From assembly GCA_037074615.1 (NCBI GenBank), contig CM073558.1, forward strand, positions 20,257,001 through 20,321,000: 64,000 nucleotides of DNA, written 5' to 3'. Below are positions 11,611 to 22,500 of the stretch, one piece after another. The notes beneath the pieces are model-generated. The model was not told the DNA's origin, searched no databases, and saw only the letters and a list, made by a program, of their open reading frames with translations. The stretch comes from Leucaena leucocephala. Taxonomy: Eukaryota > Streptophyta > Magnoliopsida > Fabales > Fabaceae. A program made the translations under genes and the position numbers. Positions within the stretch are counted from its first letter, which is position 1. Every line of letters begins with the position of its first letter.

Positions 11611-14275
11611 ATGCTTTTAATTAAGAGTAACTTTATGAGCATATGGAAAAACAATTTCTTTATTAAAAGTAATCTTATTTGAGACATTGATGATATTAAA
11701 TATGAACACACCTCTCCCAACATATTTTTTAATATTAATTTATCTAGTTATAAAAAATTAACTATTTTTGTTATAATTTTTTTATTTTGATGCTTATAAA
11801 AAAATATATTGAAAGGTGAGTAGATTTGTCATATACCAAAATAAATGGAGTATTATTTATATTTTCTAATAAACACATATTTTATCTCTTTTTTAATTTT
11901 TTTCTTTTTCTAAGTGATAAATATAATTATAAAAATTTATTATAAATAACCATGAAAATCATAATTATATAAACGAGCCAAAAGACACTTAACCATTATA
12001 CCCTTATAAACATACTGCCTTCAATCCTAAATATGGGATATTGTTAACTATCTTATCAAAACTAAAAAAAACATCACCGTGATCTAAAAAATATTAGTAA
12101 TTTTTTAGGTTTATCCCTATTTAAAAATATGCATTTAAAACATCAGTAATCTCTAATTTTTAAAATTTAATCTTTAAATTTTCACTCACTACAATTTGAT
12201 CAATACCTATATATAGTTTAACCATTTAAAACATTAGTAATCTCTAATTTTTTTAAAAAATAAATTTAGTCTTTATAATTTTTTTCTAAAATATATAAAT
12301 CAACATTTTAAATAGTTAAACCTCTAAAGATTCAATTGTATCAAGTCAAATTTATAAATTTAATTCTAATTAAATTAAAATTATAAAAATTAAGTTATCA
12401 CAAGTGAAAATTTATAAATTTAATTGTAAATAAATTAAAATTATATGGACTTTCGTTTTCTCATTTATTATAAGCTGTAACAAACTTAAGCACTATCTTT
12501 GTAAAACAGTAAAAGTTTGACTTTGGCGTCCATGCATCATTGCATGGCCCGCCTTTATTAATAAAGGCAATCGGGTGTTGAAAAAAACAGATAATGCCAG
12601 GTGGTGGATATTAAAAAAAATAAAAGTAGTGGGGTACTATAAAATTAATATAAAGCAAGGTAATGGATTTAAAAACTCTTGTCAAAGTATCTTTAAGTTA
12701 TATTAAAAACAAATCAAAGTTCTTTAAGTTATATTAAAAAAAGACTTCTGTTGGCCAAAAAATTTTATTAGTCATGTACTCATTGGTTATAAACATGACT
12801 CATTCCTTATAATACATGAGAGATTTCCCTATTAAGATGCAGAAGTAGCAGCAATAATAATAATAATAGTAGTAGTAGTAGAAATAATAATAGTAATACT
12901 AACAATAATAATAATAATAATATAACAGTGTAATAGTAGTAATAATAATAGTAATAGTAATAATAGTATAAAAATTATAATAAAAATTTACATTTTTCAC
13001 TTGCAGTAAATAATCCAACCGATTGTTGTGATGAACTTCTTGTCTCATAACATAACTATTTTTCAAATTTTCACTTTTTATAATTTATTTCTTAAATAAT
13101 TCTTTCTCTCTTATTATAGGTCACAATTTTTCAAAAAAATACGTATGAAGCAAATATTAAAACATCGGTGATGTACAATTTGGTCCTTCATTTGATTCGT
13201 ATCCTTAATCAAAGTCACGATGAAGCATGCATTTTAGTTGATTCGTATCTTCTATAAAGAATATTTTTCAAAATATGCCCTAACTACATCTTGGAGGGAC
13301 TGAGGGAGTATCATTTAAGCGAAGTTTTAGTTCCCAAAAGAATAAGAATATAAAGAAGACCATTCTTGTTATACCTATAGTTTTATTCAGGTGATGAGAG
13401 GTTTTTTTTTTGTATGTGAGGAAATTTCAAAAACAAAAAAATATTTATAGACTGGTTCACAAAGACTCCATAGAAATTAAGGCATATTCCTAGGGACCAC
13501 TTTGAAATTGAGGTATTTTGGAATTCTTTATATGTCTTTCTTCCAAATTATTAAGTGGGGCAATGTTTCTCTGCACTTTTCAAAATGTTGCAACATTGTG
13601 TCCCTGCCATTAAAAAATCCAACACCGTACCTGTTAATTATTTGAGTGGAGTAGGGCACACCATTGGTCACATGTGTCTTAGGAGATGTTGTTCTGACTT
13701 GTACACACTGATTCTTCTTCCTACTCTATCTTCTCTGTGATTGGGCAAGGAAAGTGTGGTTTTTCCTTCAATATCAACAAAACATCTTTTACCAAACTCG
13801 TTTCTTGGCTCTTTAAATTCCTAACTAATTGATCTTATCGATTGTGATCCAACGCTGTGTATAATTCAAGGGAAGGATAGTATGTGCCCGTCCCCAAGAA
13901 ATTTGATGTTTGGTTTGTGATTGATAATGGTTAATACATGTTTCAATTCTGGTTAGCCATAAAAAAGAAAAAGCAACTACGTACCAAGCGGTTAGTCAAG
14001 GATCTTGAGTTTGAGATTTAAACATAGTTAAGGTAAAGTGGTAGGGGTGTTACTTAAAAAAATAGTCTTGTGAAGCCTCAAATTTGGATTAATTTGGACC
14101 TGTAGAATTTCCCATGAAAAGAGGCCAGGCTAGGAATTGGGTGCATATGCAAAAGAAAAATAAAAGAAAAAATTATTCATTACAAAATAGTAGATAGGAT
14201 AGCAAGTAGCTTTATATACACATTTAGTTAGTAGCTACATAACTAGCAATCCTAGGTACGTAGTATAATCAAGAC
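11611..14275. other. Intergenic between GLR copies
   Basis: AT-rich DNA. It includes a trinucleotide tract (12,846-12,968, see its own entry) and a block at 12,985-13,290 copied from 3,680-3,985. Around 13,507-13,555 some similarity to the reverse complement of about 3,190-3,250 is visible. A plus-strand frame of 61 codons at 13,555-13,740 has no recognisable features. The part next to 14,275 was probably the 3' flank of the GLR pseudogene. Confidence 0.5.
12846..12968. repeat. Imperfect AAT/AGT trinucleotide tract
   Basis: Runs of ATA, AGT and AAT triplets with scattered substitutions fill about 120 bp. A low-complexity microsatellite. Confidence 0.85.
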
Positions 14276-15835
14276 TTAATTATTATTAGCTGAGTTGAAA
14301 GGAAGCTTCTTATGCAACCATTCAATCACTGATGGACTCAGTATGTAAAGGCCTAAAAAGAGAGCCGCAACAGATATTAGGATAGGGTAAAAGCCTCCAA
14401 AAGTTTCTATACCCAAACTTGGCTTCTTTATATATCACTTTCGTCTTCTAATTCCAAATCTTCAACAGAGGTTGGTAAGGAGCTCTTGGCCATCAGCACC
14501 CTATATTGCTCAACATCTTGAGTCACATTTAAGATTGCCTTCGAGAAATGCAAAGCCAGGGTAGATCTCTTTGGGAGAGCCTGAAAATATGTATATGTAT
14601 ATTATAGTATGTCATTTAATTTTAATATAATTTGGGGATATTTCTAGATAAAGTGAATGACTAATCTACTCCCTACCGTCCTAATTATAGAAAAAAATTA
14701 AATTAAAATCCTACTTAATTAATCTTAAATATATAGGACAAAAAATGTGGTGATTAATTACTTTTTTTCCAATCTTACCTGTTCTTAATTGTAACGAGTT
14801 GTTGGCATGCTCTAATTTAATATAAGGCAAAATTAGAAAGTCACACATTTTATACATGTTTAACTTCCCCTTATAATTAGGATTTACGAGGAAGAGTAAG
14901 ATGGAGGAGACTTACAAAGGCAAATCCACCAATTCCGTAGATTGTTCCTTCCTGGCATCATAAACTGAGACTTGTATCTAGAGAGGAAGAGGGTGAGATA
15001 AGGAGTTTCATCAAAAATAGCATCCACTCCTCCTTTTTTGGTTCCCCGCTCCACTGTATTCTTCTCTACTTCCTAAAGCCTTTAACCGAGACGGATTGAA
15101 TCCTATTCCAATCAGAAAACCTCCCACCCACGACCCATTTCGACATCCCACGAACGCACAAATTCCTACTTTCAATAATCTCGCTTTCGTCCTCAGATGA
15201 AGGTCCTTTGCTTTTTCCTTGCGTTAAACTTGAGGTTAAATTCGCAGTGTAAACTTGAACTACTAAGATGAATAGGAATGACATCAGCATCACCATCCAT
15301 CCCTCAGATCTGCTTGCCTTATGGATCTCCATAACATCTGTCATGTATCAAGTGTGGGATAGAGTACCTACAAGGCACAAATTGAAACATAATAGTAACA
15401 TATAAGAGAACTCACCGATCTTATAGACGAGGAAGGGATTGAAGCGAAATTCGTTGGCTTTGTATCCTTCTAAATATAATATGATTATGATAATAGTTGC
15501 ACCCAGAAAAATCCCACGAAGAATTAACCCTAGTGTCCATTTGAAAGGTTTCAAGAGGATCCACTTACTTGTGGACGTCTTCACCCTTACCACCATTGCC
15601 ACACTTGAATCTAAATACGGCAACGTGAAATCAACCCATTTTGTGCGACGTGCCAAAGTTGTGATGTCTCCAATAATAGCATCAAGATTCTGCAATATTA
15701 ATTTTCTTCATACACACTGCAAGTGTTGGAAATGAATCTTACATGCTTATTCAGATATCAGTTTGTCATTCATTCGTAAGTATACACCAATATCATACCT
15801 GGCTTTCCATCAGGATCATTTGATGGTGCTCCTTA
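14276..15835 (-). pseudogene. Truncated GLR copy without N-terminal domain
   Basis: This holds equivalents of the last three exons of the GLR gene at 5,982-10,654: about 15,416-15,689 (NLDAIIGDIT, then WVDFTLPYLDSSVAMVV and M1), 14,915-15,337 (M3 and VYTANLTSSLTQ), and 14,276-14,580 (M4 and tail). Similarity continues into intron 2 (GGCTTTCCAT near 15,805) and stops by about 15,835, so exons 1-2 with the ligand-sensing LIVBP domain and half of S1 are gone. Exon 4 has several frame breaks near 14,950-15,070, and exon 5 has indels near 14,425. As in the intact copy, the pore helix between M1 and M3 is missing. It is a tandem duplicate that decayed. Confidence 0.85.
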
Positions 15836-16828
15836 TGCAGGCTCGTAGCCCACACAGGTACTTTGCGAGTTTGCGTTTTGATTTTAATATATTCTGTTTA
15901 AATTGATTTAAAATGGTGACAAAAGGAACCAAACCCTAAAGCTTCCGTCTTTTTTAGGGTTGAAATTTGAAACACAATGCGCCGTCACCCAGGAGGCCAA
16001 GACCTCAATCTCAGCCTCCTCATTGATGACAGAGGGCGAGTGAGCTTTAGATCTCGGCAACGCCGCTACCTGTTCATCATCCCCACATCACTGTTCACCC
16101 TCATCCATATTTCTCTCTGCAATCTACATTATACGGTGATTTTTCGTGTGTTCTTTCTCTTTTGTAGTACTCTTCTTCCGTCATTTTCTTCTTCGACAAG
16201 GCTGTTTTTCCGACGTTTGTAGGTAAAACAATTTAACTCGGGCGACTCTTTCCACTCGGCGAGTCACCCAAGTTAGGTCCGTGTCACACGAGTCCTCCCG
16301 AGTTACCCCTAGCCAGCTTGTGCCCGAGTTGGGGCCTCAACCGGATCGGCAAGTTGACCGGTTCGCCGAGTTCCGGGTGGGACACAAATGGAGCCTACAA
16401 GTCTCTTTTTCTAATTTTCAGCCAACGGTGCCTACAAATTTCAATCAAATTGGTATAGGGCTTTATAAAAAAAAAATTGGGATAAGGCTTTAATTATCAA
16501 AAAGAGGCATTATAAGAAGACGACAACTATATTAATTACTCCTAAATTTTATAAATTATCTTAGCGATGAAGGGAGTATTTAATCTTGATTTTAACTATT
16601 CTTAATCTTATCAATATTTTCGGGAATATATATAGATAATAAAGTTCCCTTACAATTTACCAACTCTGGTGCTTGTTCTATTTAAGCAAAGGCCTGATTC
16701 AATTACAATTAATGTGATTTGATCTGATTCGATTTAAATTGGTAATAGCCTAATGTGAATTCTGAAATTCTTTTGGTATTAGTAAAAAAAGAAGATTGAT
16801 TCTGAAATTCTCCAATTGACCATATCCA
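15836..16828. other. Intergenic; possible relic of a gene 5' end
   Basis: A leader-like AAACCCTAAAGC stretch near 15,932 precedes an ATG at 15,977 opening an 81-codon plus-strand frame (MRRHPGGQDLNLSLL start). The frame turns hydrophobic and ends without a recognisable domain, so it may be the first exon of a lost or captured gene. Between about 16,235 and 16,380 a GC-rich stretch repeats ACTCGG and CCGAGTT motifs in both orientations, which looks repeat-derived. The rest is plain AT-rich DNA. Confidence 0.35.
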
Positions 16829-16859
16829 CACTACAAAAAGATATAGATTTGGCCATGAC

Positions 16860-17050
16860 TTTTCAGTGGCGACAAAAAAAGTCACCGCTGATTCAAGATT
16901 TTCAGCGGCGACTATAATTGTCGCCGCTGAAAGTCTTGAGTTTCAGTGGCAACAAAAAAGTCGCCGCGGAAAAAGGACTTTTAGCGGCGAGTTTACTTTG
17001 TCGCCGCTGAAGAGAACACTTTCAGCGGCGACATTTATTTGTCGCCGCAG
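16860..17050. repeat. CACTA 5' subterminal palindromic repeats
   Basis: At least five units pair an AGCGGCGAC-type half with GTCGCCGCTG across an AT-rich loop of about 6-8 bp. A further half-unit lies near 17,370. In En/Spm elements such repeats bind TnpA; the same role is inferred here. Confidence 0.85.
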
Positions 17051-18197
17051 AAGCAGTGAAAATAAATTTTTAAAATAGATTTTCAACAAAACTATGGTTT
17101 AATAATGATAATAGCCAAACACTAATTTTTTTCTGAAAATCGATTCTAACACCTAAACCATGGTTTCAGTCTTGAAACCATGGTTTTAAAATAATTCAAT
17201 TTCCAATAGCTTTTTTGACTCTCACACATACCCACCAGTGGGTTTACAATTAATAATTTAAATTTTATTTGAAGAATAGATTCTGTAAACCCACTGGCGG
17301 GTATGTATATATATATGTAAACCCACTGGCGGGTATTTGATCTTAATCTTTTCTACGGCAACCCCACAAAGTCGCCGCTAATACATTTTAAATACCCTTT
17401 CCCCCGCCCCTCCTCGTGACTCATTTCTGCATCAGTTAGGTTGAAACCCAGCGGCGTCGCGCGAGCTCCTTTCCTCTCGCAGGCGGTGGTCGTGCTCCCA
17501 GTCGACAGTCACCGTCGTTCGCGAAGTCGCTCCTCATTGTCATTGTGCAAGTCGTCATCCTTCCTTGACGAGTGTGAGTTCCCCTCACCGTTGGCAGTTG
17601 GCGCTCCGTTGAGGCTGAAATACACGGCGCTCCTCCGTCGCGCATCCGTCGCTCCTCAGAGTCGCTTCGCCTGAAAAATTGGTCTCTTCCCTGTTGATCA
17701 CCTCAGACCATCGGCGTCATTCACAGTAAGTACAGTAATTTTAACCTCAGTCGCTGTCGGGAAATTTGGGAAATTTGGGAAATACACGCATTGTGTTGTG
17801 CCTGTTCTGTAATGCTGCGTCATTGTTGATGAATTTCTTCACAGCTTGCTGTGAATTGCATTGCCGCGTACTATATCATTGTTCCTTCAAGAAAACTGCT
17901 TGCCCATGTATTCAGAATTATGTCATTGTACCGTGAATCTCCTACTTGTATGTATGACTTGTCCATGTATTCGAAATTATGGCAGATTATATATTTAAAA
18001 TTCCAAAGAAATGGTAATAGAAAGAATGCTTTGGATTTGGTCTAAATCCAAATCCTACAAATCCAAACATAACATCAGATCGTTTCTTGATTTCACCAAT
18101 TATGTACTTAAATGTCCTTCCTTAAAATGAAAGGTTTACTGATATGTTTGTTGGCTTTTGTTGTTGTATCCTAGGTCTAACTGTTTATGGAATATAA

Positions 18198-18894
18198 ATG
18201 GATAAAAGTTGGTTACATATTAGAGATAGAGGCAACCTATCATATATTAGAGGAGTTGATGCTTTTCTAGAATGGGCATTTAGTCAACCTGGCGTGGGAA
18301 GTCAAATACGTTGTCCTTGCAGAAGATGCATGAATGTTATATTTAAAGGGAGAAGAGATGTCAGGACAGACTTATTGAGCAAGGGTTTTTGGAATAGTTA
18401 TACGGTGTGGGACTTGCATGGGGAAATTAGAAGATTTCAGACAGATTTTAGAACTTCTAGTAATGACAAAGAGAATGCTACTGCTAGTGAAAACTTTACA
18501 AGAATGATATGCGATGCATATGGAGTTCCATGTGTGGATTATACAAATACTAGTCATTGTGACAGCGAAGAGCCTAATCTACAGGCTAAAAGGTTCTTTG
18601 ACTTGTTAAAAGATGCTGAAACTGAACTTTATTCAGGTTGTGTCAAATACTAGTTATTGTGACAGCGAAGAGCCTAATCTACAGGCTAAAAGGTTCTTTG
18701 ATTTGTTAAAAGATGCTGAAACTGAACTTTATCCAGGTTGTGTCAAGATGTCTAAACTTTCTTTCATTGTAAAGTTGCTTCAAGTGAAATGCCTTAACCA
18801 TTGGAGTAATAAATCTATGGATGTCTTGTTGGGCTTATTAAAAAAAGTTCTCCCAGAGGGGGCTTTAGTGCCAACTACATTGATTATTGTTTGA
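18198..18894 (+). pseudogene. TNP2-like CACTA transposase, N-terminal fragment
   Basis: The frame begins MDKSWLHI and continues FLEWAFSQ, CPCRRCMN and VRTDLLSKGF, the layout of the transposase-associated domain that starts TNP2 proteins (two Cys pairs, then a YTVWDLHGE end). After an acidic stretch come MSKLSFIVKLLQVKCLNHW and LPEGA, matching the segment just before the TNP2 catalytic core. A 100-bp tandem duplication shifts the frame and puts a TAG at 18,651. The frame then ends near 18,894, so the catalytic domain (normally several hundred residues) is absent. This deletion alone makes the element non-autonomous. Confidence 0.85.
18546..18745 (+). repeat. 100-bp tandem duplication in the transposase
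   Basis: Units 18,546-18,645 and 18,646-18,745 are head-to-tail with about three substitutions. Because 100 is not a multiple of three, the duplication breaks the transposase frame. Confidence 0.95.
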
Positions 18895-18936
18895 TTGATT
18901 GTTTTTTTCTAAATGAAATGTATATTTTTGTAGGAT

Positions 18937-20640
18937 ATGTCAGGATTAAAGAGAGATCGAGGTGGGAAAAGTCTTTCTGTTAGATCTAATGACAACACAA
19001 ATAGCGGAGGTACATGCTCTACACCTCAATCAAGACCTGATATTTCACCTCTACTACTGCAACAGCAATTTCAGGAAATGCCTATCAACTCTCCTCCTAC
19101 TCCCCATACTCAAAATAGTAGTGCAGGTAAGTTTGTTTCAATTTTGTAATAATTGATTTACATCGCTTGTAACATTTAATTGTTCTAATTCAACTTCAAT
19201 GCTAGGCTCTTCTACTGCAATGAACAAGCGCAGAGGAGTTTACAAGTCTGTTAATGTGAATTTAAAGACTGCACAAGGAACGAAGATTCGAGTCAAATTT
19301 TCAGATTCAATGTCAAGAGCAATTGGTCCAGAAGTAAGAGACTTTTCTAATTATTGTGGTTTGACTCTTAGAACCACAATCTCGTTCAGGGATGGTGGAG
19401 GTAGCTGGAAGAATATTTTTGAAAAATATGGTCAGGATATGATTTTAAAAATAAAGGTATTTATATCAAATTTGTATACTTATTTAAGTTTATTTTTATT
19501 ATTAGACAAAGTGTTTACATTTATTTGTTACAGGATAAGTTTGAACCTGCTGATGAAATTAGTGAAGAAAAGTTTCATACAACTATATCAATTATTTTAC
19601 AAAATGCTTCAGAAATTGGAAGAACAATTTGCACTCTCACTACAAGAAATATGAGACTGATGAGGATAGGTTGGCTGATCCTCCTCAAACTATTAGTTTT
19701 GAAGATTGGGAGTGGTTATTAATATATTTTAAGTCTGACATATTTAAGGTATCTCACTATCCTTCTAAACAAATTATATTTTTTCTAATTATTAAATTCT
19801 TATTAATTTCTTATTAGTTACTACATTTTGTTGTAGAATAAAAGTATAAGGAACATGATAAATCGAGAAAAACAAATGACTAAACATACTTGTGGTCCTC
19901 GATCATTTGCAGAGATTGAGTATGCTAGTGTAAGTTCAATCTATCATCACTATACTTTAAATTTTCAATCATTTTTTAAATCTAATTTTTGCATTTTCTC
20001 ATATGTTATTATTTTGTAGAGAGATCCTACTACTGGACAACCTATTCCTCCTGACCAGTTGTGGGAGATAACGCATACTAGGAAGACATTAGACGGACAA
20101 ATAGTATGGGCTGATCCACACTCTGAACAGCTTCATGTACGCATTGTTATTTAATATCTTATTTTGATTTACTATTATCAATAATCTAACAGTTTTATGT
20201 TTTTATTATAGAGTCGTATGCACGAACTTTCTCAACAACAAGATCAAGATTTAGAGAGTGATGCTCGAATGACGTCAGAGGAGATATTGGCGACAGTTCT
20301 TAGTGAGAGGTCGGGGTATGTAAGAGGGAAAGGGTATGGAGTGGAACCTTCAAGGAAGAGAAATCGCCCTCAATCTACTGATAGTTCAGTTGTGGAGAGT
20401 GTGCGTGCCCAACTGCAGGAAGAGTTTGATAAAAAATTTCAAGAGGAGAGAGAAAAATTGGAGGCTGAGCGTGCAAAGATGGAAGAAGAACGTGAAAAGA
20501 TACAACAAGAACGTGTGCAGTTCGAGCAAAGACTAATAGAACAAATGGAGCAAAGAATACAAGCTCAATTCGCAGCCTTGATGCAGAAAGGACAACCACA
20601 TGGGGCTACTTCTAGTCATAGTATTGAACCTTCTAAATAA
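18937..20640 (+). pseudogene. Transposase_24 / TnpA-like CACTA gene
   Basis: Six exons can be followed: 18937-19126, 19206-19456, 19534-about 19747, about 19838-19930, about 20021-20137, about 20212-20640, all with GT-AG borders. The product has a Ser/Pro/Gln-rich start, then KRRGVYKS, a Trp-rich middle (WKNIFEKYG, EDWEWLLIYF), a GPRSFAEIEYAS segment, and a C-terminal coiled coil of Glu/Arg/Gln heptads (residues encoded by 20,400-20,590). This is the Ptta/En/Spm Transposase_24 layout. In exon 3 the matching frame switches between about 19,600 and 19,630 (a RNWKNNLHSHYKKY frame replaces the starting one), which points to a one-base loss. In living elements this protein would bind the subterminal repeats. 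Confidence 0.8.
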
Positions 20641-20827
20641 AATTTATGTATAAATTAAACAATTTTATTATAATTTTAAATATCTTCATATTTTAGATGA
20701 TAATAAAAATATTTATTAATATTATTATATTAGAGTTTATTTAATTATTTATTATTATATTATATTTTTTCATATTACAGAAATTATTGGAAAAAATATA
20801 AAAAATAATTTTCATTTTTGTATCTTT

Positions 20828-21186
20828 AGGCGGCGACACAATATCACCGCAGAATCATCCTTAGGCGGCGACATCTTTGTCGCCGCAGAATGATCTTTAG
20901 GCGGCGACAGTTTTATCGCCGTTAATTCATCTTTAGGCGGCGATAGTTTTATCGCCGCAGAATGATCTTTAGGCGGCGACATCTTTGTCGCCGCTAATTC
21001 CACAATATGCGGCGACATATTTGTCGCCGCTAATTCATCTTTAGGCGGCGACTTTCATTTGTCGCCGCAAATATGTATAGGCGACAGTCTCATAGGCGGT
21101 GACTTAGCGGCGACAAAATGTCGCCACTATAGTGATTCAGCGGCGACTTTTAGACCTTCTGCGGCGACAAATGTCGCCGCTGAAAC
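20828..21186. repeat. CACTA 3' subterminal palindromic repeats
   Basis: About ten units of GGCGGCGACA or a variant face TGTCGCCGC across AT-rich loops, with spacers such as TCATCTTTA between units. The array is denser than at the 5' end. A minus-strand frame (LSPPKD repeats) runs through it only because of the repeat, and is not a gene. Confidence 0.9.
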
Positions 21187-21203
21187 TCATTTTTTTTGTA
21201 GTG

Positions 21204-21856
21204 ACATATTGAATTAAAGATCTGTAGAGAATAGGTGGATAGAGAAAACAAAGTCAATTTCGAATTATTGTTAAGATTGATTGTTGCAAGTTAGAATCTT
21301 AATACTATTGTTACTATCGAAATTATTTGGTCAAAATTTCATAACACTTATTACAATAAACCTCAATATCTCCATGCGATTTTGTTCCAATATGATAACG
21401 CTACATTAGAACTCTCTCTTGGAAACTTCCTCCATCACCCTAGTACTTTAGAATAAAACAATGTGCATATGTGTGTGTTATATATTCTTGTCGTATGTGA
21501 GGGAATATTATAGGAAACTTCTGCAACCAACACGTAAATTGATAGATATGGGACGAGTATTAATTAATTTGCGTAATTGGGTCATTTGTATTTTATTACA
21601 AAAAATTCTATATCCGACGTGTCAAATTATAATGAAACAAAATATCGTATGACTGGTTATACATTACTCTATCCTAATGCAAATAAATCATATATGTCTT
21701 ATACCATTTTTTACGTATCAAGTCATCTAGTAATATACTTTCGGTTGGCTGTTTGCCAGACAAGACTAGAGCTTCCATACAATAAAGTTTAATTATCATT
21801 TTTTTATTTGTTAATGTTTTCATGGTACGTAGAAAGATGCTTCAACGTTCGGTCTC

Positions 21857-21887
<31 letters not shown>

Positions 21888-22411
21888 TTAGAATGAATAC
21901 TAACGTGAAATTCACAATTTGGCATGTACGTATGGGCGTATGGCATTATATATTTGCAGTAGAATATTATTGGTGCTGTTTGTTTTGAAACCAAATAATT
22001 CAGAAAGAAATAAATATTGTAACATGTTTTATTGGGCGTATGGCATTGCATTACAATATTTGTTTCATTTGAAAGTACCAAGAATTCTTGAAAAAATAGA
22101 ATCCAGCATAGCTAAACTATGGGTATAACTATATTAGATTAAAAAGATTATAGAAAAAATTATACCATAAATAATATTAAAATATTAGTCACACCTGATA
22201 AATAAGATCAAGATATTAAATATTATTTTATCATATATATATATATATTATATATATGATGCTAGTTAATTAGTGTAAGTTGTAACGGTATCACATTATT
22301 TATATATAATGAATATCAATAATCATCAATACGTCAAAATATATAGTGTTTAACCAGTTCAAAATACTATGTAGGAATATTGATTTGTTTTCACATGGTC
22401 CTTCATATGCC
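21204..22411. other. Upstream region of the intact GRAS gene
   Basis: No gene is seen. Several segments recur upstream of the second GRAS copy: 21,260-21,340 with 25,315-25,385, 21,365-21,450 with 25,905-25,985, 21,735-21,795 with 27,145-27,210 (GTTTGGCTGTT core), and 21,900-21,940 with 27,357-27,395 (ACGTGAAATTC). Short TA and GA tracts lie near 21,858-21,888. Confidence 0.55.
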
Positions 22412-22419
22412 TATAAATA
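22412..22419 (+). promoter_or_regulatory. TATA box of the intact GRAS gene
   Basis: TATAAATA sits 82-89 bp before the ATG, inside CCTATAAATATTCAGAGAGG. In the broken copy the same place (about 29,617) reads CGATAAATATTGAGAGAGG, so the first T of the TATA box has become G. Confidence 0.65.
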
Positions 22420-22500
22420 TTCAGAGAGGCCATTCACCATATCAACTCATAAACAAGAATCTCTCTCTCTACTGTGTAGAAAAACTACAACAGAAAGTAG

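Larger units (their letters stand above)
16829..21203 (+). mobile_element. CACTA (En/Spm) DNA transposon, decayed
   Basis: The element opens with CACTACAAAAAG and closes with the inverse, TTTTTTTGTAGTG, giving 4,375 bp. The flanking triplets are CCA and ACA, an imperfect 3-bp target-site duplication. Both ends carry dense subterminal palindromes built on GCGGCGACA. Inside, in the expected order and on the same strand, lie a TNP2-like transposase fragment and a Transposase_24-type gene. The DDE core of TNP2 is missing and both genes are broken, so the element cannot move by itself. A GC-rich tract at 17,400-17,725, followed by GTAAGTACAG, looks like the untranslated first exon and first intron of its transcript. 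Confidence 0.9.

Noticed and set aside
13555..13740. Small Cys-rich frame of 61 codons as a possible secreted peptide
   Set aside because: No convincing signal peptide, no cysteine pattern of a known peptide family, and no conservation in a second copy.
17436..17674. Overlapping frames on both strands in a GC-rich stretch
   Set aside because: The stretch looks like the untranslated first exon of the CACTA transcript; neither frame resembles a protein family.
20812..21018. Minus-strand frame with LSPPKD repeats
   Set aside because: It is the translation of the CACTA subterminal palindromes and has no independent support.
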